DNA of 64,000 nt from Actinacidiphila guanduensis. Lineage in GTDB: Bacteria > Actinomycetota > Actinomycetes > Streptomycetales > Streptomycetaceae. The notes under the pieces were generated by a model that did not search any database, was not told where the DNA came from, and saw only the letters and a program-made list of their open reading frames with translations. The stretch spans positions 546,731-610,730 of the forward strand of contig NZ_FNIE01000005.1 of the NCBI RefSeq assembly GCF_900103985.1. The letters are read 5' to 3'. This document shows, in pieces, positions 7,574 to 16,863 of this stretch. Positions within the stretch are counted from its first letter, which is position 1. Each line of letters begins with the position of its first letter. The position numbers were made by a program, and so were the translations under genes.

Positions 7574-9690
7574 CAGGCGGCCCTCCGTACGTTCTTCACC
7601 AGTGCGGACACCGTGTCGGCCCGCAGCTCCCGCAGGGCCACCGTGACCCCGCCCAACTCGCCCGCGAGCGCGCCCGCCAGGCCCAGCCGCACCGGACCCG
7701 TCTCGCAGTCCACGACCACCGACGCGACCCCGGAGGCGGCCAGCAGCCGGGCCGCCCTGGCCGCGCGCGCCACCGGCTCGGGCCCGCCCGTCGCCCGCCC
7801 GTCGGTCACCACCACCAGCAGCGCCCGGCGCGCGGGGTCGCGCAGCCGCTCCACCCGCAGCACCTCGTGCGCCCGCAGCAGCCCGGCGGCCAGCGGGGTG
7901 CGGCCGCCGGTCGGCAGCCGCTCCAGCCGGGCCGCCCCGGTGTCCACCGACGACGTCGGCGGAAGGGCCACCTCGGCGCGGCTGCCACGGAAGGTGACCA
8001 GGCCGACCTTGTCCCGCCGCTGGTAGGCGTCCAGCAGCAGAGAGAGCACCGCGCCCTTGACCGCGCCCATCCGCTGCCGGGCGGCCATCGAACCGGAGGC
8101 GTCCACGACGAAGAGCACGAGGTTGCCCTCGCGGCCCTCGCGGACGGCCTCGCGCAGGTCGTCCCGGCGCAGCACGAGGCCGGGCCCGCGCCGGCCGCGC
8201 GCCCGCTGGTGCGGCGCCGCCGCCCGTACGGTGGCGGCCAGGTGCAGCGCGCCCAGCCGCCCGCGCGGCCGCTCTGCCCCCGTCGTGCGCCCGCTCGCCG
8301 TCCGCGCCCGCGACCTGCGCCCGTCCGCGCCCTGGCCGACACCGGGAACGGTGAGCATACGGGTCCGGTACGGTTCGCCGGCCGCGGCGGGCGGCTGCTC
8401 GGCGGCGCCGCCAGGAGCCGAAGGGGCGGGGCCGGGCTCGGCGGGCTCGGAGGAGGGCCCGGCCTGGTCGTGCTCGGACGACGTTGCTCCGGACGGGGCG
8501 GGCTCGGGCGCGCGCTGGGGCGGCAGACCGCCGCCAGGACCGCGGTCCGGGCCGTCGGGACCTCCCTCAGGCCCGCCGTCGGGACCGTCCGGATCGTCGC
8601 CCGGCTCCTCGCCCTCCGTCGACTGCGGTTGCGACTGCGCCTGCTCCCGTTCCCGCGCCTGCTCCTGCTCGGCCTCGCGCCGGGCCTGCTCCAGCACCTC
8701 GTCCAGCCGCTGCTCGTCCAGTCCGGGCGCGTCGAAGGGGTTGCGGCGGCGCCGGTGCGGCAGGGCGAGCAACGCGGCCCGGCGCACGTCCTGTTCGGCG
8801 GCCTCGTCCCGGCCGTCCCAGGCGGCGAGCGCCACCGCGGTACGGGCCATGACGATGTCCGCGCGCATCCCGTCCACCTCGAAGGCCGCGCACGTGGCCG
8901 CGATCTGCCGCAGTTCGGTGTCGCCCAGCCGCACTTTCGGCAGCAACGCCCGTGCGGCCACGATGCGTTCGCGCAGCTCCCGCTCCTGCTCGGCCCAACG
9001 GGCGGCGAACGCCGCGGGATCGGCGTCGTAGGCGAGCCGGCGCCGCACCACCTCCACCCGCGGCCCCGTCTCGCGGGCGGCGGCGACCTCCACGGTCAGG
9101 CCGAAGCGGTCGAGCAACTGCGGCCGCAGCTCGCCCTCTTCGGGGTTCATCGTGCCCACCAGCAGGAAGCGGGCCGCGTGCCGGACGGACACCCCCTCGC
9201 GCTCGACATAGCTCGCACCCGTGGCGGCCGCGTCCAGCAGGGCGTCCACGAGGTGGTCGCCGAGCAGGTTCACCTCGTCGACGTAGAGGACACCGCGGTG
9301 GGCGTCGGCGAGCAGCCCCGGCTCGAAGGCGCGCACGCCCTCGGCCAGGGCCCGTTCGATGTCGAGCGCGCCCACGAGCCGGTCCTCCGAGGCGCCCACG
9401 GGCAGTTCGACCAGCCGCGCCGGGCGCCGCTCGGCGCCCGCCCCCGGCGGGTGCGGGCCGTCCGGGCAGGCCGGGTCGGGCGCGGCCGGGTCGCAGCAGA
9501 ACCGGCAGCCCGGCACCACGTCCACCGCCGGCAGCAGCGACGCCAGCGCCCGCACGGTCGTGGTCTTGGCGGTGCCCTTCTCGCCGCGGACCAGGATGCC
9601 GCCCACCGCGGGGCTGACGGCGTTGAGCACCAGCCCCAGCCGCAGGTCGTCCTGACCGACGACGGCCGAGAACGGGTAGGGGGCGCTCAT
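7573..9690 (-). CDS. ChlI/ChlD-type fused chelatase subunit (probable cobaltochelatase ATPase plus vWA partner)
   Basis: The 705-residue protein fuses an AAA+ ChlI domain with a C-terminal integrin-I (vWA) domain. Visible are Walker A GEKGTAKTT (36-44), Walker B VLYVDEVNLL, sensor GTMNPEEGELRPQLLDRFGL, a long acidic/Pro/Gly-rich linker (about 340-470) and a MIDAS motif VDASGSM. A Cys-containing insertion (CRFCC... C) follows Walker A. Together with CobN such proteins insert cobalt into hydrogenobyrinate diamide, doing the job of CobS plus CobT. No cobN is present nearby, so the partner must be elsewhere. A magnesium chelatase role is unlikely given the corrinoid neighbours. Confidence 0.88.
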   Translation of the reverse strand: MSAPYPFSAVVGQDDLRLGLVLNAVSPAVGGILVRGEKGTAKTTTVRALASLLPAVDVVPGCRFCCDPAAPDPACPDGPHPPGAGAERRPARLVELPVGASEDRLVGALDIERALAEGVRAFEPGLLADAHRGVLYVDEVNLLGDHLVDALLDAAATGASYVEREGVSVRHAARFLLVGTMNPEEGELRPQLLDRFGLTVEVAAARETGPRVEVVRRRLAYDADPAAFAARWAEQERELRERIVAARALLPKVRLGDTELRQIAATCAAFEVDGMRADIVMARTAVALAAWDGRDEAAEQDVRRAALLALPHRRRRNPFDAPGLDEQRLDEVLEQARREAEQEQAREREQAQSQPQSTEGEEPGDDPDGPDGGPEGGPDGPDRGPGGGLPPQRAPEPAPSGATSSEHDQAGPSSEPAEPGPAPSAPGGAAEQPPAAAGEPYRTRMLTVPGVGQGADGRRSRARTASGRTTGAERPRGRLGALHLAATVRAAAPHQRARGRRGPGLVLRRDDLREAVREGREGNLVLFVVDASGSMAARQRMGAVKGAVLSLLLDAYQRRDKVGLVTFRGSRAEVALPPTSSVDTGAARLERLPTGGRTPLAAGLLRAHEVLRVERLRDPARRALLVVVTDGRATGGPEPVARAARAARLLAASGVASVVVDCETGPVRLGLAGALAGELGGVTVALRELRADTVSALVKNVRRAA

Positions 9691-9814
9691 GGGGCGATCA
9701 CTCCTCGGGAGACGGGGGCAACGGCGGGTGCGGGCAGGGCGGTCGGCGCGGCCGCGCGGTCAGCGGGCCGAAGGCGGCCCCCAACAGTCGCCCCCAGCAG
9801 GGCACATGGCGTGT

Positions 9815-11320
9815 TCACGGTGCCCCCGGCGGCAGGAACGGCAGATCCTGCGGCGGTCCCTGCTCGATCAGCCGCAGCAGCGCATCGGTGTCCGCGTGCT
9901 CCTCGACCAGATCGGCCAGCCGCTCCAACTGGGCCTCGCGCAGGGCCGCGAACCTGGTGCCGGGGGCGGGCTCGAAGCGGCGGCCCGCGGCCGCGGCGAC
10001 CCGGCGCAGGAACTCGCGCCGGAAGCCGTCGCTCTCCAGCGAGCCGTGCCAGTGGGTGCCCCACACCGCGCCCACCCGGCACCCGTCGAGGAACGGCTCC
10101 TCGCCGCCGAGGAGTTCGGCCACCCCGTGGTGGATCTCGTAGCCGGCCACCGGCTCGCCGTACTGCGTGCCCTCCGGCCGGGCCAGGGTCTTCTCGCGGG
10201 CGAACCGCACCCGCAGCGGCAGCAGGCCCAGGCCCTTGACGACGCCCGCACCCGACTCCACGTCGTCGTCCACGAGTTCGCCGAGCAGCTGGAAGCCGCC
10301 GCAGATGCCGAGCACAGGCCGCCCCTCGGCCGCCCGGCGCGCCACCGCCTCGGCCAGGCCGCGCTCGCGCAGCCACCGCAGCGCCCGCACGGTCCCGCGG
10401 GTGCCGGGCAGAACCACGAGGTCGGCGTCCGCCAGCTCCTCCGGCCGGTCCACGAACCGGACGAGCACGCCCGGTTCGGCGGCCAGCGCGTCCACGTCCG
10501 TGAAGTTCGACATCAGCGGCACCGCGGCCACCGCCACCCGCAGCACCTCCTCGCCGTGCGGAGGTTCGGCCGGCGACTCGCGTACGGCGCCGCGCAGGGA
10601 GACCCGCAGGCCGTCCTCCTCGTCGATGCCGAGGCCGTGCGCGAAGGGCAGCACGCCGAGCGTGGGCCGGCCGGTCAGCCCCCGCAGCATGTCCAACCCC
10701 GGCTGCAGCAGGGAGACATCACCGCGGAACTTGTTGACGAGGTAGCCGGCGACCAGCCGCTGGTCGGCCGCCGACAGCAGGGCGGTGGTGCCGTAGAAGG
10801 CGGCGAACACCCCGCCGCGGTCGATGTCGCCGACGACCACGACCGGCAGCCCGGCCCGCCCGGCGACGGCCATGTTGACGATGTCGGTGCGGCGCAGGTT
10901 GATCTCGGCCGGGCTGCCCGCGCCCTCGCAGATCACAGCGTCGTGGGTGCGCCCCAGCTCCTCCAGGCACTCCACCACCGTGTCCAGCAGCGCCGCCTGG
11001 CGCCCCCCGTGGTAGCCGCGCGCGCTCAACTCGCCCACGGGCTTGCCGAGGACGATCACCTGGCTGCTGCGCTCGCCGCCCGGCTTGAGCAGCACCGGGT
11101 TCATCAGCGCGGACGGCTCCACCCGTGCGGCGGCGGCCTGCATCGCCTGCGCCCGGCCGATCTCGGCGCCCTCCCTGGTGACGAAGGAGTTGAGCGACAT
11201 GTTCTGGCCCTTGAAGGGCGCCACCCGCACGCCCTGCCGGGCCAGCCAGCGGCAGATGCCCGCCGTCACCACGCTCTTGCCGGTGTCCGAGCCGGTCCCG
11301 GCGACCAGCAGCCCCTTCAC
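9815..11320 (-). CDS. cobQ: Cobyric acid synthase CobQ (CbiP)
   Basis: The 501-residue glutamine-dependent amidotransferase amidates carboxylates b, d, e and g of adenosylcobyrinate diamide. The N-terminal P-loop-like domain carries GTGSDTGKS (about 7-15) and FKGQNMSLNS. The C-terminal triad glutaminase domain has GICGGFQLLG (Cys nucleophile) and GTHWHG. The GTG at 11320 overlaps the cobD stop as GTGA. Downstream, 124 bp without a gene separates it from the chelatase gene, the only sizeable break between cobD and cobE. Confidence 0.95.
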   Translation of the reverse strand: MKGLLVAGTGSDTGKSVVTAGICRWLARQGVRVAPFKGQNMSLNSFVTREGAEIGRAQAMQAAAARVEPSALMNPVLLKPGGERSSQVIVLGKPVGELSARGYHGGRQAALLDTVVECLEELGRTHDAVICEGAGSPAEINLRRTDIVNMAVAGRAGLPVVVVGDIDRGGVFAAFYGTTALLSAADQRLVAGYLVNKFRGDVSLLQPGLDMLRGLTGRPTLGVLPFAHGLGIDEEDGLRVSLRGAVRESPAEPPHGEEVLRVAVAAVPLMSNFTDVDALAAEPGVLVRFVDRPEELADADLVVLPGTRGTVRALRWLRERGLAEAVARRAAEGRPVLGICGGFQLLGELVDDDVESGAGVVKGLGLLPLRVRFAREKTLARPEGTQYGEPVAGYEIHHGVAELLGGEEPFLDGCRVGAVWGTHWHGSLESDGFRREFLRRVAAAAGRRFEPAPGTRFAALREAQLERLADLVEEHADTDALLRLIEQGPPQDLPFLPPGAP

Positions 11321-12267
11321 GCACGCCTCCTGGCAGCTCCGCGGGCGAGGCGGACGGCGACCGCCGTGCCCAGCGCGAGCGCGCACACCCGGCGGGAGAG
11401 CCGGATCGCGCGCGGGATGTCGGCGGCGGCCGGCGGGCGGAACTCCCGCCCCAGCACGGCCCGGTGCTCGGCCCGGCCGCCGTAGGAGAGCGGGCCGCCC
11501 AGCCGCAGCCGCAGCGCCCCGGCGAAAGCGGCCTCCACCGGCCCGGCGTTGGGGCTCGGGTGGCCGCCGGCGTCCCGCCGCCACACGGCCAGCGCGCTGC
11601 CCGGACACGGCCCCGCGGCCACCGCGAGCAGCGCGGTGAGCCGGGCGCCGGGCCAGCCGGCCGCGTCGTCCAGCCGGGCCGCCGCCCAGCCGAAGCGGAG
11701 GAAGCGCGGCGAGCGGTGGCCCACCATCGCGTCCAGAGTGTTGACCGCGCGGAAGCCGATCAGGCCCGGCACACCGGCCAGCGCGCCCCACACCAGGGCG
11801 CCCACCACCGCGTCGGAGGTGTTCTCGGCCACGGACTCCACCACGGCCCGGGCGATCCCGTCGGCGTCCAGCTGCTGCGGGTCGCGCCCGCACAGGTGCG
11901 GCAGCCGGTCCCGGGCCGCCGCGAGGTCGCCCGCCTCCAGCGCGGCCCCGACCGCCCGGGCCTCGCGGGCCAGCGAGGTGCCGCCCAGCACCGACCAGGT
12001 GGCCGCCGCCGTCAGCGCCACACCGAGCACGGGGGAGCGGCGGGCCGCCCGCTCGGCCAGCGCGGCCGCGCCTGCGGCGGCGCCCACGCACAGCGCGGTG
12101 TGCAGGGCCCCGGCGGCGCGGTCGTCGCGCCACAGCCGCCGTTCCAGCGCGGCCGCGGCCCGGCCGAACCCGGCCACCGGGTGACCGCGGCGGGGGTCGC
12201 CGGCCAGCAGGTCGCAGGCGAAGCCGAGGGCGGCGCCGTACGCGAAGACGCGGTCGGCACGCCTCAT
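11317..12267 (-). CDS. cobD: Adenosylcobinamide-phosphate synthase CobD (CbiB), membrane protein
   Basis: The 316-residue CbiB-family integral membrane protein attaches the aminopropanol (phosphate) arm to adenosylcobyric acid. Family landmarks are DLLAGDPRRGHPVAGFGR near the N-terminus, VESVAENTSDAVVGAL (about 164-179), GFRAVNTLDAMVGHRSPR and GGHPSPNAGPVEAAFAGAL. I chose ATG 12267 because homology starts there; an upstream in-frame GTG at 12330 would add an Arg-rich stretch. No strong Shine-Dalgarno is visible just before it, as expected if the riboswitch controls ribosome access. It is the first gene of the run. Confidence 0.92.
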   Translation of the reverse strand: MRRADRVFAYGAALGFACDLLAGDPRRGHPVAGFGRAAAALERRLWRDDRAAGALHTALCVGAAAGAAALAERAARRSPVLGVALTAAATWSVLGGTSLAREARAVGAALEAGDLAAARDRLPHLCGRDPQQLDADGIARAVVESVAENTSDAVVGALVWGALAGVPGLIGFRAVNTLDAMVGHRSPRFLRFGWAAARLDDAAGWPGARLTALLAVAAGPCPGSALAVWRRDAGGHPSPNAGPVEAAFAGALRLRLGGPLSYGGRAEHRAVLGREFRPPAAADIPRAIRLSRRVCALALGTAVAVRLARGAARRRA

Positions 12268-12349
12268 GGGCGGGTCATTTCGGCGGCCGGGAAGGCCGCG
12301 TGGGCGTGCCGGGCATCGACGGGTCCTCACTCAGGGTCCGCGCCCTGGA

Positions 12350-12560
12350 TCGACGTGACCGGCGGTGAGAGTCTCCTGGCTCCCGGATCAACGCACTCCC
12401 GGCCTTCCAGCCGGACCGATCCGGCCGTGACGTACGGATGTTGGGAGTGCACTCCCCGGTGACAGTGGCGGGACCGCGCCGGATTCGCACCGGACTTCCT
12501 CTCCTGCCGCCGTATGGCTCCCGGCAGTTCACCACGGACCGCAAATGCCGTCAACTCGCC
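12350..12560 (-). promoter_or_regulatory. Cobalamin (B12) riboswitch upstream of cobD
   Basis: Read on the minus strand this leader holds the hallmarks of the cobalamin element in order: GGTGCGAATCCGG (complement of 12481-12493), CCGCCACTGT followed by CACCGGGGAG (complement of 12452-12470), and the B12 box AGCCAGGAGACTCTC (complement of about 12367-12382). The order and spacing fit the adenosylcobalamin class. About 80 bases lie between the element and the cobD ATG, enough for a regulatory stem. High B12 should repress cobD and the coupled genes downstream. Confidence 0.93.
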
Positions 12561-12687
12561 CTTGACCTGCGGCGGAGGAGTGTGGCGGGCCCCACACGGG
12601 CCTGGCGCGCGGCCGGAACCCGTTGCGCGCGGGGCCCGTACGCGGACGGCGTACGGGCCCCGCGCGCCGGTCGGGCGCGGCCGTGGG
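12561..12687. other. Spacer between the riboswitch and the pit-associated gene
   Basis: This completes the 420-bp interval between cobD and the small pit-linked gene, most of which is the riboswitch and cobD leader. The cobD-run promoter should lie here, reading on the minus strand, but I see no convincing -10/-35 pair. GCGCGCGGGGCCCGTACG-like GC runs on both sides of 12635 could form a terminator for the pit operon; this was not resolved further. Confidence 0.4.
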
Positions 12688-12921
12688 TCAGCCGGCGATG
12701 AGCGAGATGCCGTAGGCGACGGCGGCCGCGCAGGCGGCGAAGCACAGGCAGGCGCCCGTACGGCCGAGTGCGACGGCTCCGCCGCGGGCGGGCGCGGCGC
12801 TCTCGCCCCCGCCGCGGCGGGACATGCCGAGGATGCCGAGGGTGAAGATCCCGACGAGGCCCACCGTGGACAGGAGGGTGACGGCGAAGACGGTGCCGAG
12901 CGCGTGCCAGTCGATGCTCAT
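12688..12921 (-). CDS. Small membrane protein linked to the Pit transporter
   Basis: The 77-residue protein has two hydrophobic segments (about 8-32 and 50-75) around a short basic/Gly-rich loop (SRRGGGESAAPARGG). It starts 11 bases after the pit stop codon, so the two genes are almost certainly co-transcribed. I recall a short membrane protein in the same place after pit in other streptomycetes; its function is not known to me. An accessory role in phosphate transport is only an inference from position. Confidence 0.8.
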   Translation of the reverse strand: MSIDWHALGTVFAVTLLSTVGLVGIFTLGILGMSRRGGGESAAPARGGAVALGRTGACLCFAACAAAVAYGISLIAG

Positions 12922-12932
12922 GGAAGTGCCCT

Positions 12933-14345
<1,413 letters not shown>

Positions 14346-14393
14346 GGACCCGGCATTCGTTCGGTGGGGCAGAGGCGAGGCGAACGTACGGAG

Positions 14394-14456
14394 CGATGAT
14401 GAACGGAAGGTGAACTGAGAGCGGCTTCGGAGTGCCGACATGAATCATGGGTGAAC
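14394..14456 (-). promoter_or_regulatory. PhoP-box-like direct repeats upstream of pit, in the pit/aldolase divergent region
   Basis: On the minus strand, 14415-14394 reads GTTCACCTTCC then GTTCATCATCG: two adjacent 11-base units, the first matching the PhoP direct-repeat core GTTCACC exactly and the second at 6 of 7. A further GTTCACCCATG unit, followed by a weaker ATTCATG unit, lies at 14456-14435. Tandem 11-mers of this kind are the known binding sites of the phosphate regulator PhoP in Streptomyces. The rest of the 350-bp gap 14346-14695 holds no gene that I can support. Confidence 0.7.
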
Positions 14457-14695
14457 GGGGGTCGATCGGAAAGGGTTGCGGCGCCACTCCTACCCGCAGT
14501 GACCAGGCGCTACGGGCCGCAGTACCGTGCGTCGTACGGCGGCACGCTCCTCGGCGGCGGACGACCGCGGGCCCGGCTGCCGTCCGGAGCGAGCCGGTCC
14601 GAGCCGGCGGGGGAGCCGACCGGGCACCGGCGGGACACTGACCGGACGCCGACCGAAGACCGGCGGGAGCCGGCGAGGACGAAGGGGAGCCCGCG

Positions 14696-15340
14696 ATGGA
14701 CGACGAGCAGCGGACCTGGGCCGAGGTGGTCGCCACCGCCCGCCGCAGCGTCGCCGACGGCCTGGTCGTCGGCACCTCGGGCAACGTCTCGGCCCGCGTC
14801 GGCGACCTCGTCCTCGTCACCCCCACCGGAGTGCCGTACGACCGGCTCGGCCCGGGCGACGCCGTCGCCGTCGAGCTGGCCACCGGGCGGCAGGTGCGCG
14901 GCACGCTGCGCCCCACCAGCGAACTGCCGCTGCACCTGGCCGTCTACCGCGCCACCACGGCCCGCGCGATCGTCCACACCCACGCGCCCCACGCCACCGC
15001 CGCCTCCACGCTCGTGGCCGAACTGCCCGCCGTCCACTACATGACCGCCGCCCTCGGCGGCCCCGTCCGCACCGCCGACTACGCCCTGTACGGCACGCAG
15101 GAGCTCGCGGACGCCGTGCTGCGAGCCCTGCGCGAGCACCGCACGGGCTGCCTGATGCGCAACCACGGCATGCTCACCCACGGCGACACCCTGGACGCTG
15201 CATACGATCGCACCGCGCAGCTGGAGTGGATGTGCCGCGTCTGGCTGCTGGCCCGCGCCACCGGCGAGCAGCCCGCCCTGCTCTCCCCTGCGCAGCTCGC
15301 GGAAGCCGCCGCGAAGTTCGCCGGCTACGGCCAGGGCTGA
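14696..15340 (+). CDS. Class II aldolase (L-fuculose-phosphate aldolase-like)
   Basis: The 214-residue class II aldolase/adducin-fold protein has GTSGNVSAR (substrate/phosphate-binding), LTPTGVPYD, TSELPLHLAVYR and zinc-ligand motifs HTHAPHATA and RNHGMLTHG. The acidic residue of SELPLH is the expected general acid/base. Family members cleave fuculose-1-P, ribulose-type or 5-methylthio-ribulose-derived phosphates to dihydroxyacetone phosphate or a related fragment and an aldehyde; the precise substrate cannot be read from sequence. AAGGGGAG precedes ATG 14696. No sugar kinase or isomerase lies beside it. Confidence 0.88.
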   Translation: MDDEQRTWAEVVATARRSVADGLVVGTSGNVSARVGDLVLVTPTGVPYDRLGPGDAVAVELATGRQVRGTLRPTSELPLHLAVYRATTARAIVHTHAPHATAASTLVAELPAVHYMTAALGGPVRTADYALYGTQELADAVLRALREHRTGCLMRNHGMLTHGDTLDAAYDRTAQLEWMCRVWLLARATGEQPALLSPAQLAEAAAKFAGYGQG

Positions 15341-15379
15341 GCCCGCTCGCCCGGTCCGGCTGCCCGGACGCACCCGCAG

Positions 15380-15600
15380 CCGCTGCTGCGACCCGCCGCC
15401 CGGCCCACCCGCACCCAGCGGCCCCGAGATGCCGCTCCGGCCGCGCCGCCCGGCCCACCCGCACCCGGCGGTCCGGACATGCTGCTCGGCCCCGCCGTCC
15501 CGACCCGCTCGTGCCCGGACGCCGTCCGTACCTGCCGCTCCGGCCGCGCCACCCCGGCCCACTCGCGCCCGGACGCCGTCCGGGCATGCCGGTGCCGGGC
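15380..15600. repeat. Degenerate tandem repeat, 50-54 bp period, about four copies
   Basis: A phrase of the form ATGCCGCTCCGGCC, then a Pro/His-codon-like CGCCCGGCCCAC block, then a CCGGACG block recurs with boundaries near 15429, 15479, 15532 and 15586. Drift in copy length (50, 53, 54) keeps no single frame intact, so it is not part of a protein. It fills most of the 354-bp gap (15341-15694) between the aldolase and the hydrolase, in which I see no gene. Confidence 0.6.
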
Positions 15601-15694
15601 CGGGGTAGCCGCTCCCGTTGGTGGGCCGCGGGGGCTCACCCGCTCGCACCGGTCTTGGTGCGGGCCCGGTCGACCCGGCACAGACTGGACAGCG

Positions 15695-16810
15695 ATGCGC
15701 CTTCGATACGCGGTGGCCGCTGCGGCCACGACAGTGGTGGGTGCCGGTACGGCCGCGCTGGCGGCCGGCCGGTACGGGTCCGGTTTCGCCCTGAAGCCCT
15801 CGATCGCGGGACCGGCCCCCGAGGGCCTGGTCACCGTCCACCGCGCCACCGCCGACACCGTGGTGCTCACCCGCACCCCCGCGTCCGCCCGCCCCGGCAT
15901 CTGGGGTCTGACCGGGCCGGGCGTGCACGCCACCATCGGCGAGGTGACGGAGCGCACCGGCCACTCGGTCACCCGGCGGCTGCTGCGGGTGGACCGCGGC
16001 ACCCTGGACGCTGGCGCCTTCGTACGGTTCACCCCGCAGGCCTACCGCGGCGACCCGCGCAGCGCGTTCGGCCTGGACTTCACCGAGGTGCAGGTCACCG
16101 GCGAACTCGGGCTCATCCCCGCCTGGATGCTGCCCGGCGCCCGCGGCACCTGGGTGATCGCCGTGCACGGCGTCGGCGCCACCCGCGAGCAGGCGCTGCC
16201 GATCCTGCCCATGCTGCACCGCTACCGGCTGCCGGTCCTGGTGCCCGCCTACCGCAACGACCCCGGCGCCCCCGCCTCGCCGGACGGCCTCGGCCACCTC
16301 GGCGACACCGAATGGCGCGACCTGGACGCCGCCATGCGGTACGCGGTCGAGCACGGCGCCGCCCGGCTGGTCCTGCTCGGCTGGTCCACCGGCGCCACCA
16401 TGGCGCTGCGGGCGCTGCACCAGTCGCCGGCCAGTGACCACGTCGGCGGCCTGGTGCTGGACTCCCCGGTGCTGGACTGGCGCTCCACCGTCACCGCCGC
16501 CGTACGCACCCGCGGCATGCCCAAGGCGCTCACCCCGCTGGCGGTCCGCGCCGCCGAGGGCCGCACCGGCCTGCACACCGGCCGCCACTCCGACGCCGCC
16601 GCGCCCGCCAGGATCACCGTGCCCACCCTGATCCTGCACGGCCCCGACGACCGCTTCGCGCCCTGGGACGCCTCCCGCGCACTGGCCGAGCGGCGCCCCG
16701 ACAAGGTCGCCCTGCACCCGATCTCCGGCGCCCCCCACGCCGGCATGTGGAACGCCGGTCCGGAGGAGTACGAGGAGGCGCTGCGCCGCTTCCTGACCCC
16801 GCTCATGTGA
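15695..16810 (+). CDS. Alpha/beta-hydrolase with N-terminal membrane/secretion segment
   Basis: The 371-residue protein begins with a hydrophobic Ala-rich segment (about 5-25) that may anchor or export it. The hydrolase core contains AVHGVGATREQ (oxyanion strand), the nucleophile elbow GWSTGAT, HGPDDRFAPW (acid Asp) and GAPHAGMWNAG (catalytic His). The N-terminal ~130 residues before the core are an unrecognised beta-rich domain seen in actinobacterial relatives. ATG 15695 lies where coding bias begins; the upstream in-frame ATG falls in repeat DNA. The substrate is unknown. A GTG-started gene follows 53 bases later on the same strand. Confidence 0.85.
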   Translation: MRLRYAVAAAATTVVGAGTAALAAGRYGSGFALKPSIAGPAPEGLVTVHRATADTVVLTRTPASARPGIWGLTGPGVHATIGEVTERTGHSVTRRLLRVDRGTLDAGAFVRFTPQAYRGDPRSAFGLDFTEVQVTGELGLIPAWMLPGARGTWVIAVHGVGATREQALPILPMLHRYRLPVLVPAYRNDPGAPASPDGLGHLGDTEWRDLDAAMRYAVEHGAARLVLLGWSTGATMALRALHQSPASDHVGGLVLDSPVLDWRSTVTAAVRTRGMPKALTPLAVRAAEGRTGLHTGRHSDAAAPARITVPTLILHGPDDRFAPWDASRALAERRPDKVALHPISGAPHAGMWNAGPEEYEEALRRFLTPLM

Positions 16811-16863
16811 GCACGTTCACACGCGGGTTTGGGATCTGGGCGCCGAACGGCGAGACTGATCCG

